From: CAZCEC01 sp964497615
GTDB taxonomy: Bacteria > Chloroflexota > Anaerolineae > Anaerolineales > UBA6663
Direction of reading: 5' to 3'
DNA length: 57,836 nt
Assembly (NCBI GenBank): GCA_964497615.1
Contig: CAZCEC010000038.1
Location: forward strand, 1 to 57,836
Positions 41,807 through 50,045 of this stretch are shown here, in pieces; the stretch's first letter is position 1, and every line of letters starts with the position of its first letter. The notes under the pieces are model-generated. The model searched no databases. It was not told the origin of the DNA and saw nothing but the letters and a program-made list of their open reading frames with translations. The translations under genes and the position numbers were made by a program.

Positions 41807-41840
41807 AAAAAAACCCCACGGCGTGGCCGTGGCGGTTTTT
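41807..41840 (-). terminator. intrinsic terminator after the cyclophilin gene
   Basis: On the minus strand CCACGGC, CAC loop, GCCGTGG is followed by GGTTTTTTT. It ends the transcript of the two cyclophilin genes, 82 bases after the stop at 41923. Confidence 0.88.
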
Positions 41841-41922
41841 GGTCGAAACTGAGTGGCGCTGGCCCGCTTACTTGGCACCAGACCCGGTGACATGGTACCT
41901 TACGCAGGCGAATGTGTCAAAA

Positions 41923-42582
41923 TCACCCGATAGGCGGCGTTTGGGAGATGGTGATGGTCGTGATGGAGTCGCCGGGCGGGGCCGAGGGGTTGCTGGCCGG
42001 GTCGCGCGGGGTGAGGGCGCGGACGACGTCCATGCCGGCCAGCACATGCCCAAAGATGGTGTAGCCGCCGTCGAGGCCTGGCTGGGGACCGTAGGTGATG
42101 AAGAACTGGCTGCCGTTGGAGTTTGGCTGACCGGTATTGGCCATCGCCAGCACGCCCTCACTGTCGAATGTCAGGCTGGCGTCAATCTCGTTGGCGAAGG
42201 TGTAGCCTGGGCCGCCGCTGCCGGTGCCCGTTGGGTCGCCGCCTTGGGCCATGAAGTCCGGCAAGACGCGGTGGAAGGTCACGCCGTCGTAATAGCCCTG
42301 TTCCGCCAAGAAGATGAAGCTGTTGACCGCCTGCGGCGCGGCCTGAGGAAACAAGACCAGGTCGACGTTGCCCTTGGCCGTCTGGATGGTGGCGTAGTAC
42401 TGCCCGGTGGGGTCAATCGTCAGGGGCGGGGGCGCGCTCCACTGCATCTGGCGTGGCTGTGCCCCGGAGAGCACGTTGAAGGCGAGCGCGGCGACGACCA
42501 GCAAGAGGATGCCAGCCAGGACGTAGACTACCAGGTTGGGGTTGGCGCGCGGAGCGGCGCGCCGGGCTGAGCGCTTGGTCAT
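41923..42582 (-). CDS. membrane-anchored cyclophilin-type peptidyl-prolyl isomerase
   Basis: The 219-residue protein has a basic N-terminus, one membrane segment (about 17-40) and a bacterial cyclophilin domain (65-215): GYYDGVTFHRVLPDFMAQGGDPTG, SNGSQFFITYGPQPGLDGGYTIFG. The catalytic Arg lies in FHRV. It would act outside the membrane on proline bonds of exported proteins. Its ATG overlaps the stop of the DsbA-cyclophilin gene (ATGA). Confidence 0.94.
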   Translation of the reverse strand: MTKRSARRAAPRANPNLVVYVLAGILLLVVAALAFNVLSGAQPRQMQWSAPPPLTIDPTGQYYATIQTAKGNVDLVLFPQAAPQAVNSFIFLAEQGYYDGVTFHRVLPDFMAQGGDPTGTGSGGPGYTFANEIDASLTFDSEGVLAMANTGQPNSNGSQFFITYGPQPGLDGGYTIFGHVLAGMDVVRALTPRDPASNPSAPPGDSITTITISQTPPIG

Positions 42583-43898
42583 TTTTCCTCGATTGTGATG
42601 GTGTGAATGATATCGCCGGGGGGCGCCTCGGCCTCGGCATTTGGGTCGCGCGGCGACAAGGCCTCGGCCACCTCCAGTCCCTCGATCACCCGGCCGAACA
42701 AAGTGTAGCGATCGTCAAACTCCGGGACGGCGCCCAAGGTGATGAAGAACTGGCTGCCATTCGTATCCGGCCCGGCGTTGGCCATGCCCACCCAGCCGGC
42801 GGCATCGAAGCGCAGTGCGGGCACGATTTCATTCGGGATGAAGTAGCCTGGACCGCCGTAGCCGGTGCCGCTGGGATCGCCGGCCTGGGCGGCCCAGCCG
42901 GGAATGACGCGATGAAAGGTTACGCCATCGTACCACCGCTCCCGCGCCAAGAAGACGAAGTTGTTGACCGTGAGGGGGGTTAGCTCGGCATACAACTCGA
43001 TGACAATGTCGCCGTGATCGGTGACGAGGGTCGCCTCATAGCGCAAGAAGGGATCAATGACCTCAGGCGGAGGATCGGCAAACTGGCGGGGCTTCAGGGC
43101 TTCCAGCCGAATGAGAGTGGACAGGGCGTAGTGGTTGGCAAGGCCAGCATCCTGGATGGGATCGCCGTTGATGAGCAGGAAGGGCGCATAGGGCAACGGG
43201 ATGTCGCGCGCTGTCTCGTAGGCGGCTTGCACCAGGGCGGCGGTGCTGGGGTCATCGAGCAATTCCATGAAGGCTNNNNNNNNNNCTTCTTGGTCCAGGT
43301 CCAGCGTCTCGGCGTAACCCTCCAGGGTCGTCCGAAACTCATCAAGGTCCTGCCCGACCCACTCAGGCTGGCCCTCGAACAAGAGGTCATGCATCTCCCA
43401 GAACATGCCCTGTGCGCCAGCGGCCTCTGCGGCGGCGGCAGCAAGATGGGCTTGATCGTCCTGCGGCAGGGGGTAGTGGCGGAAGACCAGCCGAAGGTCG
43501 TCGGGAAACTCGGTCAGGAGTTGGCGCAGGAGGGGGGCCAGGGTGCCGCAGTAGTAGCACTGAAAGTCGCTGTAGACGAGCAGGGTGACTGGGGCGTCTG
43601 CGGGGCCAATCTGCCAGTCAGCCTCGGTTACCGGCGCAAAGAGCGAGGCCTGGGTGGGCGGCTCAGAGGGCGGGGCTGTGGGCGTGTGCGTGCCGGGCGG
43701 CCCGGGCGTGTCGGTAAAGAAGCGCAGGGGGGTGAGCGTGGGCGCCGGGGTCTCGGTGTTGGGGGCGAAGGGGGTCGGCGTGGTCGACGGGGCCGAGCCG
43801 AGGCAGGCGGCCAGCACGGGCAGCGCCAGCATGCCCACCAGGCGGCCCAGCCGGGGTGTGCGACAGGGGTTTGCGAGGCGGGGGCCGGAGGGCGGCAT
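42579..43898 (-). CDS. lipoprotein fusing a DsbA-like thioredoxin domain to a cyclophilin domain
   Basis: The 439-residue precursor has a lipobox (PVLAAC, about residues 27-32), a Thr/Pro tether, a DsbA/thioredoxin_4 domain (about 90-275) with active site CYYC (near 115) and FLLINGDPI, then a cyclophilin domain (about 285-438; FHRVIPGWAAQAGDPSGTG, NGSQFFITLG). A 10-N gap at 43276-43285 falls in the helical insertion of the DsbA domain; the frame is open on both sides. It combines disulfide and proline isomerase chemistry in one exported folding factor. A TAAAAT box lies seven bases before the ATG. Confidence 0.88.
   Translation of the reverse strand: MPPSGPRLANPCRTPRLGRLVGMLALPVLAACLGSAPSTTPTPFAPNTETPAPTLTPLRFFTDTPGPPGTHTPTAPPSEPPTQASLFAPVTEADWQIGPADAPVTLLVYSDFQCYYCGTLAPLLRQLLTEFPDDLRLVFRHYPLPQDDQAHLAAAAAEAAGAQGMFWEMHDLLFEGQPEWVGQDLDEFRTTLEGYAETLDLDQEXXXXAFMELLDDPSTAALVQAAYETARDIPLPYAPFLLINGDPIQDAGLANHYALSTLIRLEALKPRQFADPPPEVIDPFLRYEATLVTDHGDIVIELYAELTPLTVNNFVFLARERWYDGVTFHRVIPGWAAQAGDPSGTGYGGPGYFIPNEIVPALRFDAAGWVGMANAGPDTNGSQFFITLGAVPEFDDRYTLFGRVIEGLEVAEALSPRDPNAEAEAPPGDIIHTITIEEK
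43276..43285. other. assembly gap of 10 N
   Basis: Ten Ns interrupt the DsbA domain. The frame continues correctly across it, so the real missing length is probably 10 plus a multiple of 3, or small. Confidence 0.95.
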
Positions 43899-43905
43899 GG
43901 GCGCG

Positions 43906-43911
43906 ATTTTA
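43906..43911 (-). promoter_or_regulatory. candidate -10 box of the DsbA-cyclophilin gene, leaderless geometry
   Basis: TAAAAT on the minus strand lies seven bases before the ATG at 43898. No ribosome site and no clear -35 element are visible. Confidence 0.45.
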
Positions 43912-43945
43912 CCATGCGGGCGGCGCTGAAATTCGCCAAGACCGT

Positions 43946-43951
43946 TACAAT
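43946..43951 (+). promoter_or_regulatory. candidate -10 box of the methyltransferase gene
   Basis: TACAAT lies 20 bases upstream of the ATG, followed by the good ribosome site GAGGAGG. It is divergent from the DsbA-cyclophilin promoter within 73 bases. Confidence 0.45.
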
Positions 43952-43971
43952 GGCGGCCTGAGGAGGCAACG

Positions 43972-44769
43972 ATGGGTGCGGGCTATCAATGGTATGCGGC
44001 CGCGTACGCGCGGCATGCGGGGGCGCAGTTCGAGTGGGCCATTGAACTGATGGACCGGCTGGCGCTCACCGGGGACGAGGTCCTGCTGGACATCGGCTGC
44101 GGCGACGGGCGGGTGACGGCGCTGTTGGCAGAGCGGCTGCGGGCGGGGCGAGTCGTTGGTGTGGATCGTTCTTTCGCTATGGTGTCGGCTACACGGCGGT
44201 CGTACGCGGCTGGCCCTCACCCCAACCTGAGCGTGTTCCAAATGGATGCGGCGAGGCTTGGACTGGCGGCGGCGTTCGACGTGGCCTTTTCAAGCGCCGT
44301 GCTGCACTGGCTGCCTGACCACCTGGCGGTGCTGCACGGGGTGCGGCGCGCCTTGCGGCCGGGGGGCCGGCTGCTGTTCCAGATGGGGGGGCGGGGCAAC
44401 GTGGCTGACGTACTGGAGGCCATAGCATGTGTGACGGCGCGGCCACGCTGGCGCGATTACTTCGCGGGTATGCCGCCCGGGTACTTCTTCTATCATCCGG
44501 ACGACTATCGGCGCTGGACGGCGGAGGCCGGTCTGCGGCTGATGGACGCGCGGCTGGTGGAAAAGGACTTAAGGCAGACGGGCGTGGCGGGGATGGCGGG
44601 TTGGCTGCGCTCGACCTGGCTGCCCTATGTGGAGCGCGTGCCCGAGGCAGCGCGCGACGATTTCGCTCTGGAGGCCGCCGAGGCTTATGTGGCTGACTAC
44701 CCGGCGGACGCGCATGGCGTGGTGCACGTGGCGATGGTGCGGCTGGAAGTGGAGGCGCGGCGACCATAG
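43972..44769 (+). CDS. class I SAM-dependent methyltransferase
   Basis: The 265-residue protein has the SAM-binding motif LLDIGCGDGRVTALL (about 38-52), VVGVDRSFAMV and FDVAFSSAVLHWLPDH, with ALRPGGRLLFQMGG near 125. It resembles trans-aconitate or malonyl-ACP type methyltransferases, including the C-terminal substrate helix bundle. The substrate cannot be told from sequence. GAGGAGG precedes the start. The gene ends 27 bases before tRNA-Sec. Confidence 0.9.
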   Translation: MGAGYQWYAAAYARHAGAQFEWAIELMDRLALTGDEVLLDIGCGDGRVTALLAERLRAGRVVGVDRSFAMVSATRRSYAAGPHPNLSVFQMDAARLGLAAAFDVAFSSAVLHWLPDHLAVLHGVRRALRPGGRLLFQMGGRGNVADVLEAIACVTARPRWRDYFAGMPPGYFFYHPDDYRRWTAEAGLRLMDARLVEKDLRQTGVAGMAGWLRSTWLPYVERVPEAARDDFALEAAEAYVADYPADAHGVVHVAMVRLEVEARRP

Positions 44770-44778
44770 CCGGTCTGG

Positions 44779-44784
44779 TACAAT
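44779..44784 (+). promoter_or_regulatory. candidate -10 box of tRNA-Sec
   Basis: TACAAT ends 12 bases before the mature tRNA 5' end, suitable for its own start. No matching -35 was found. Confidence 0.45.
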
Positions 44785-44796
44785 CGCCGCAGGTTC

Positions 44797-44891
44797 GGGG
44801 GTGGTTGTTGCCCGGTGGCAGCCGCGGTCTTCAAAACCGTCTGTGCCGCTTCTCAGAAGCGGCAGGTGGGTTCGACTCCCATCCATCCCCG
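44797..44891 (+). tRNA. selC: selenocysteine tRNA (anticodon TCA)
   Basis: The 95-base gene folds as a tRNA-Sec: 8-bp acceptor (GGGGGTGG with CCATCCCC), 6-bp D stem with a CGGT loop, anticodon loop CTTCAAA with TCA, a 9-bp variable arm (TGCCGCTTC with GAAGCGGCA) and a T-arm with GGTTCGACTCC. The discriminator is G and the CCA is not encoded. The long acceptor and D stems separate it from tRNA-Ser. It implies that the organism reads some UGA codons as selenocysteine. No selA, selB or selD is in the window. Confidence 0.97.
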
Positions 44892-44912
44892 CTCAACAGG
44901 ACTGTGCCAGCG

Positions 44913-45740
44913 ATGGGTGATAATGTTCCTCTTGACGCCGAAGCACCACGGACGGAATCGGCGGTCCCCGCTCGCGCCTGGCTGATGATTGGCCCGATTG
45001 TCGTTCAATCCAGCGCCACCCTCATCATTGGCCTGGGCATGCTGGTGGTGGGCATCGTCATTGGGTATCTCTTGCGGGCGGCCGTAACCGGCATCGGCGC
45101 AAGTGCGCCAGGGGCGCAGGCGGAGCCAACGGCGGCGGCAACCAGCGTGGGCCCCATTGCGGCCATCGAGCAAACGCAGGCGGCGAGGCAGGCGCAGGCA
45201 CTCATGGAGGCCGTCACGGGGCAGACGCGGCACTTTCGTGGTGATCCGGATGCGCCGGTGACGCTGATCGAGTTCAGCGACTTTCAGTGTCCGTTCTGCG
45301 GCCGATTTGCCACCGAGACCCTGCCGCAGCTCATCGAGGCCTATGTGGCGGGCGGCGAGGTGCGGGTAGGCTTTCAGCACTTCGCCTTCCTGGGCCAGGA
45401 GTCGTTTCGGGCTGCTGAGGCGGCAGAGTGCGCTGCCGAGCAAGGCGCGTTCTGGGAATACCATGACCGGCTGTTCGCCAATCAGGTGGGCGAGAATCAG
45501 GGCGCATTCGCGGACGACAAGCTGGAGCAGTTTGCGGCGGCGCTGAACCTCAACACAACAGACTTCAACGACTGCCTCGGCTCCGGGCGTTACAGCAGCC
45601 TGGTGGCGGCGGAGACGCAGGCAGCGCAACAACTGGGCGTGCGCAGTACCCCAACGTTTCTGGTCAATGGGCAGCCGGTCGTTGGGGCACAGCCGTATGA
45701 GGTGTTTGCGCAGTACCTTGATTCCGCGTTAGGGCGGTGA
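44913..45740 (+). CDS. membrane-anchored DsbA-family thiol oxidoreductase
   Basis: The 275-residue protein has one N-terminal membrane segment (about 29-52), an Ala/Thr linker and a DsbA/thioredoxin_4 domain: VTLIEFSDFQCPFCGRFATE with CPFC near 128, AAECAAEQGAFWEYHDRLF, and RSTPTFLVNGQPVVG with the cis-Pro. It would form or shuffle disulfides outside the membrane. The open frame extends back through the tRNA but the ATG at 44913 is the sensible start. CPFC has a normal Cys, with no UGA in its place. Confidence 0.93.
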   Translation: MGDNVPLDAEAPRTESAVPARAWLMIGPIVVQSSATLIIGLGMLVVGIVIGYLLRAAVTGIGASAPGAQAEPTAAATSVGPIAAIEQTQAARQAQALMEAVTGQTRHFRGDPDAPVTLIEFSDFQCPFCGRFATETLPQLIEAYVAGGEVRVGFQHFAFLGQESFRAAEAAECAAEQGAFWEYHDRLFANQVGENQGAFADDKLEQFAAALNLNTTDFNDCLGSGRYSSLVAAETQAAQQLGVRSTPTFLVNGQPVVGAQPYEVFAQYLDSALGR

Positions 45741-45761
45741 CGCGGCCTGCAGCGCCAGGCG

Positions 45762-46934
45762 TCACTTGGACTGATGGGGGCCCTGTGTGCTAGAGATGAG
45801 CGGCCTAATCAAGGCCGTCAAAACCCGACGCGCGGCTTGGGCCGCGACCGCGCCGGCGCTGGACACCCCCCAAATCTCTCCCAAGAACTGAATGAGACCC
45901 AGCGGTCCGCGGTGTGCGCCCTGATGCTGGCGCCGGGCATAGCCGGCGAAGAGGACAGGCGCCTCGCCCCAGCGCCCGCGCGGCGCGGCATTGAGACGGT
46001 GATAGCGGGCCTCTGCTGGCGCGACCGGAATGGCTTGCAGCCGCTGGAGGAGGCCGGCCGGCAGCGGCGCGTCGAGGGCGCTGCGGAGGTAATGGAGCGC
46101 CGCAGTCAAGGGCAGGCTGAGCGCGAGGGCAGCGGCCATGCGCACGAAGTGCTCCCAGTCGATTGGGACTTGTGCGGCACCGGCGAGAATGCGCCATGCA
46201 TCGGCGGCCCAGCGCAGGCGGACGGGCGCATTGCCACGGTTGCCGGAGACGCACACACAGAGGAGCTGGTCGGCGGGGTCCAGCCCCTGGGCAGCGCGGT
46301 CGTCCAGGCGGAAAGCGCGGGCGCAGGGCCACCAGTGCTGATCGGTTTCCAGGTGGTAGGATTCGCGCAGAAGGTGTGACCTGAAGTCCACGTGTGCGCC
46401 ACCGTCCGGCACGAGCAGGCGAGTTGACCAGGAACCATACGTGCTGGTGGCCGCGACGCTTTTTCCATCCCACCTCCGCCAGCCCCGCCGGCCCAGCGCC
46501 TGGAGCGCCGTGCCTGCCTGCGCCGAGGGGATCATAATCTCGCGGTCGTCGCAGTGGCGGGCGCTTGGCTCCGTATACCACCGTTGGGCCACGGCTTCAC
46601 CGGCTGGCATCAGCACGGGGATCCCCGCCTGGCTGAGGCCGTCCAGGGCGAGCTCCAGGGCGCGGCGGCCGACCTGATTCTCGACCCATGCCTTGCGGTA
46701 CACGCCCTTGAGGCGGGGCAGGTCAGCATCGGTGATTCCGAACTGGCTGAGGTTCTGGTAGACCTGAGGAAGCAGGCGAAACCCGCCCGGATCGATATCG
46801 TCCAGCGGCACCCGGGCCCGCCAGGCGCGCCAGGCAGCGGCGGCCTCGGCGCCTGTGGGCAGGGACGCCCGAAGCAGGAGGGTCTCTGTTTCGGTTGGCT
46901 GCGGCAGAGTCGGGGGGCTAGGCGCCGCCGCCAT
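45762..46934 (-). CDS. nucleotidyltransferase-family protein (NTP_transf_5 type)
   Basis: The 390-residue protein has the family pattern: an N-terminal helical part (LLPQVYQNLSQFGITD, RRALELALDGLSQAGIPVLMP), then DDREIMIPSAQAGTALQALGRRGW and VDFRSHLLRESYHLE, and a C-terminal ADAWRILAGAAQVPIDWEHFV. Relatives occur in lasso-peptide and capsule loci next to HPr-kinase-like and PqqD proteins, both of which are encoded 7-9 kb away here. The GxS and D-x-D core is partly altered (MPAGEAVAQRWY and HCDDREI), so activity is uncertain. It is the last gene of the leftward unit; its start lies inside the end of the ABC gene. Confidence 0.72.
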   Translation of the reverse strand: MAAAPSPPTLPQPTETETLLLRASLPTGAEAAAAWRAWRARVPLDDIDPGGFRLLPQVYQNLSQFGITDADLPRLKGVYRKAWVENQVGRRALELALDGLSQAGIPVLMPAGEAVAQRWYTEPSARHCDDREIMIPSAQAGTALQALGRRGWRRWDGKSVAATSTYGSWSTRLLVPDGGAHVDFRSHLLRESYHLETDQHWWPCARAFRLDDRAAQGLDPADQLLCVCVSGNRGNAPVRLRWAADAWRILAGAAQVPIDWEHFVRMAAALALSLPLTAALHYLRSALDAPLPAGLLQRLQAIPVAPAEARYHRLNAAPRGRWGEAPVLFAGYARRQHQGAHRGPLGLIQFLGEIWGVSSAGAVAAQAARRVLTALIRPLISSTQGPHQSK

Positions 46935-48627
46935 AGGCCCCAGTGGTGCTGACGGCCAAAGCTGAGGACAATGCCGGAACCGAGGCCGTCAAGCGCGTTC
47001 CGGTGAGACGATAGACCACATCAGCCTGCGACACGATCTCTGGGTTGTGGCTGATGATGAGAATGGCGGGAGCCGCGGGCAGCATACGCAGGCGCTGCAT
47101 GAAGCGGGCGATGGCCTCCTGGTCCAGGTGGTTGGTGGGCTCGTCCAGGATCAGCAGGGCGGGGTGGCGCAAGAGCGCGCGGGCCAGGGCCAGCCGCTGG
47201 CGCTGCCCGCCCGACAGGCGCACACCCTTTTCGCCGACGAGGGTTTCGTAACCAGTCTCAAGCTCTGCGATAACGTCATCCGCAGTTGCAGCGCGGGCCG
47301 CGGCGTGGACCGCTTCGGCGTCCGCGTCTGGGCTGCCGTAGGTAATGTTTTCCCAGACGGTGCCTGGGAACAGGAACGGATCCTGCAAAACTACGCCGAT
47401 CTGCGACCGCAGGTGGGCCAGGTCGAGGACGTCCAGAGGTTGGCCATCGGCCAGGATGCGGCCGCGCCAGGGCCGGTAGAGACCCACGGCGAGGTAGGCC
47501 AGGGTGCTCTTGCCGGCGCCATTCGGGCCGACGATGGCGGTCGTCTGGCCGGGGCGCAGTTCCATGTCAACGTCTTCCACAACCGGGTCTTTCCCGTAGC
47601 CAAAGGTGACGCCCTCAAAGGCCAGGTGGCCGTTGAACCGAATCTGGCGTTGGCCGGTATAGGGCACCCGGTCATTGTGCGTGAGGAGTCGGTTAAGGGT
47701 TGAGAGGGACTCAGCTCCGGCCATCAACTGGGGTATGGCCGAGGTCAGGCTGTGCAAATAGTTGCGGATGAGCGCGACGACCACATAGAAGGCCAGCAGC
47801 GCGCCCAGGGTGACATCGCCGCGGGCGACGCCGTAGCCGCCCACCGCCAGGATCAGCAGGGTCGCCAAGGCAACCACTGACTCCTGGCTCTGGCTATACG
47901 CGGTGCTCAGCCAGGCCATGCGCATGCTGGTGTCGCGCACTTCATGGATGGCCTGTCCCTGCTTGCGCAGGTCCAAGGCTTCAGCGGCCTGGATGCGAAT
48001 GGTATCCATGGCCTGGAGCATCAGCAGCACGTTGCGGCTAAACTTCTCGAAGGCGCGATAGTAGGCGCGGACCTGCTGTTTGACGGGGCGGCCCAGCGAG
48101 GTGCTCAACCACTTGAGGGGCGGCAGGACGGCGATCAGCACCAGGAACAAGATCGGGTTGAGGTAGAGGAGCACCACGCTGAGGCCCAGGACGGCCGCCG
48201 CGCCGGGGAAGATGTTGGTGACGACCGTGTTGCTGAAATTATCGGCTCGTTCGGTGTCGTGGACGATGCGGGTGTGCAGCTGGCTGATATCGGCCTGAGT
48301 GTAGAAGCCGCGGCCCAGCCGGTAGCAGTTCTCAAGCAGGTCCACGCGCAGGCGGACGATGGCGGTCTTGGTGACCCTGAGCACCACAAAGCGGGTGACG
48401 AGTTGCAGGCCAGCTTGAAGCAACATGATCCCAAACACGCCGGCCGCCAAGAGGGTCAACTTCTTCGTGTCGCCATTGGGCAGGGCAACATCAAAGATGT
48501 CGCGGATCAGCAACCCAACCGGCATCAGTAGGGTGGATTGGGTTCCGGCCAGCGCGACGCCCAGGCCAACCTGGGGCCAGAGGCCGCGGTAGTAGGTGGC
48601 GAAGCGCTTCCAGTCGGCCAGCTTCAT
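46918..48627 (-). CDS. ABC exporter, fused membrane and ATPase domains
   Basis: The 569-residue half-transporter has six membrane segments (about 15-300) and an ATPase domain with Walker A GPNGAGKST (near 371), signature LSGGQRQRLALARALL (near 467) and Walker B LLILDEPTNHLD. The architecture is that of lipid, glycan or peptide exporters, as in the D gene of lasso-peptide clusters. It acts as a dimer. Its start overlaps the GT2 gene upstream (ATGA). Context suggests export of the product made by this locus. Confidence 0.93.
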   Translation of the reverse strand: MKLADWKRFATYYRGLWPQVGLGVALAGTQSTLLMPVGLLIRDIFDVALPNGDTKKLTLLAAGVFGIMLLQAGLQLVTRFVVLRVTKTAIVRLRVDLLENCYRLGRGFYTQADISQLHTRIVHDTERADNFSNTVVTNIFPGAAAVLGLSVVLLYLNPILFLVLIAVLPPLKWLSTSLGRPVKQQVRAYYRAFEKFSRNVLLMLQAMDTIRIQAAEALDLRKQGQAIHEVRDTSMRMAWLSTAYSQSQESVVALATLLILAVGGYGVARGDVTLGALLAFYVVVALIRNYLHSLTSAIPQLMAGAESLSTLNRLLTHNDRVPYTGQRQIRFNGHLAFEGVTFGYGKDPVVEDVDMELRPGQTTAIVGPNGAGKSTLAYLAVGLYRPWRGRILADGQPLDVLDLAHLRSQIGVVLQDPFLFPGTVWENITYGSPDADAEAVHAAARAATADDVIAELETGYETLVGEKGVRLSGGQRQRLALARALLRHPALLILDEPTNHLDQEAIARFMQRLRMLPAAPAILIISHNPEIVSQADVVYRLTGTRLTASVPALSSALAVSTTGAYGGGA

Positions 48628-49343
48628 GGGCCTGGCTCGCTATCCGATTGGGAGGCCCGCCGCCGGTCCAGGGCAGCCTTGACGAGGCGGGCATACTCGG
48701 CGCGCCGCGGCCGGTGGCGCAAGGTGGAATTGGCGCCGTGAATGCGGCGCCAGACGAGCACCTCTGGCAACAGGCGCATACTCAGGCCGGCGTCAACCGC
48801 GCGGGCGTACCAGTCAATGAATTCGCCAATGCTGTACTCGGCGGCGAACTGGCCCACGCGGAGGAGGGCGGCGCGGCGAATGAGGAGGGTGCTGGCGTAG
48901 TAGGCGGCCATCGGCTCGGTGGAGACACGCAGGCGCTGGACCTCCGGGTCATCGGCCACGTCGGGGCTGACGAATTGCCGGGCGTGCGCAAAAACGGCAT
49001 CCAGTTCCGACGCGGCTTGGAGGGCCGCAATTTGCATCTCCAGTTTGGCCGGCTCCCAGCGGTCGTCGGCGTCCAGGAAGGCCACGAATTCGCCTTGGGC
49101 GAGTGATGTGCCACGGTTGCGAGCCGAGGCGATGCCTGAATGGGCTTGATACACATATCGCACGCGCGGCTGGTGCGTTTGCGCGACGCGCGCGGTGTCG
49201 TCTGTCGAACCGTCATCCACCACGATCACTTCGAGGGGGCGCACGGTTTGGCCCCAAATGCTGTCCAGCGCCTCGGCCAAGTAGCGGTCGCCGTTGTAAC
49301 AGGGCACCACTACGCTGACGGCGGGCTGCAGGGCGTGCGTCAC
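48624..49343 (-). CDS. family-2 glycosyltransferase
   Basis: The 239-residue protein has the GT-A fold: VSVVVPCYNGDRYLAEALDSI, VIVVDDGSTDDTARV, SARNRGTSLAQGEFVAFLDADDRWEP with the DxD motif, and HGANSTLRHRPRRAEY at the end. It is a compact cytoplasmic enzyme without membrane segments. The start overlaps the preceding gene (ATGA). The other two GT2 genes of the unit are closer to each other than to this one. Donor and acceptor are unknown. Confidence 0.9.
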   Translation of the reverse strand: MTHALQPAVSVVVPCYNGDRYLAEALDSIWGQTVRPLEVIVVDDGSTDDTARVAQTHQPRVRYVYQAHSGIASARNRGTSLAQGEFVAFLDADDRWEPAKLEMQIAALQAASELDAVFAHARQFVSPDVADDPEVQRLRVSTEPMAAYYASTLLIRRAALLRVGQFAAEYSIGEFIDWYARAVDAGLSMRLLPEVLVWRRIHGANSTLRHRPRRAEYARLVKAALDRRRASQSDSEPGP

Positions 49344-50045
49344 TTCTCCCCCTGCATCGACCGGCCGCGGCGGGCATCGAGCGCCTGCTTCAGCATCCGC
49401 GGCAGATGGCGGCTGATTTCGGCCGGGCCGGAGGTGAGCGAGTAGTTGGTGTGGTGCAGGCGCTTGCGCAGAATCACGTCTGGCAGCATTGTACCCGGTA
49501 CGCCGAGCGCATCCAGCTTGGCGAACCAGGCCATGTCCACGGTCACGCCGTAACTAGCGTCGAATGGACCGACCAGATCGAACAGACTCCGGCGGGCGAG
49601 GAGGGTACCCGGCATGCGGCCGGGGTGCGGCCGGGACAGGGCATCGGGGTGCAAGGCGGGCGGCGGCGGCTGGCCGGGTTCCATAAAGAGCTGGACGTGG
49701 CCCAGTACACTGTGCCTGCGGATTCGAAGCGAGATAGCCGACCTGAAGGGCCAGCTTGTCCGGCGACCACAGATCGTCGGCATCCTGAAAGGCGACGAGG
49801 CTGCCGGACGCCGCCGCGAGACCGGTATTCCAGGCATGGGCAAGACCGGCTTCAGTCTGCGTGACCCAGCGAGCGGAAGGCTCGGCGCAGACAATGGCCT
49901 GCGTGCCATCGGTGGAGCCGCCATCCACAACGACGATTTCATCCGGGCGCAGCGTCTGGGACGTGACGCTTTCCAGCGCGGGCCGCAGGTATTGTTCGGC
50001 GTTGAGGACGGCCATAATCACGCTAACGCGCGTCTCATCCGGCAT
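49340..50045 (-). pseudogene. family-2 glycosyltransferase split by a frameshift
   Basis: The N-terminal half (from ATG 50045) reads VSVIMAVLNAEQYLRPALES, IVVVDGGSTDGTQAI and LVAFQDADDLWSPDKLALQV and loses homology after ASNPQAQC. The C-terminal half continues in another frame with VLGHVQLFMEPG and FDASYGVTVDMAWFAKLDA. The third GT2 gene has CVFGHVQLFVEPG at the same point, which fixes the shift near 49706-49711. The bases fit loss of a 2-base GT (TGTGTACTG to TGTACTG). Either a sequencing error or a recent mutation is possible. Repaired length would be about 236 residues. It overlaps both neighbours, as in an intact operon. Confidence 0.8.

Noticed and set aside
44797..44891. tRNA-Ser with a long variable arm
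   Set aside because: The anticodon is TCA, and the 8-bp acceptor and 6-bp D stem with a 4-base loop are specific to tRNA-Sec.
44913..45740. A selenoprotein next to tRNA-Sec
   Set aside because: The DsbA gene encodes ordinary Cys in CPFC, and I found no in-frame TGA with continued homology in any gene of the window.
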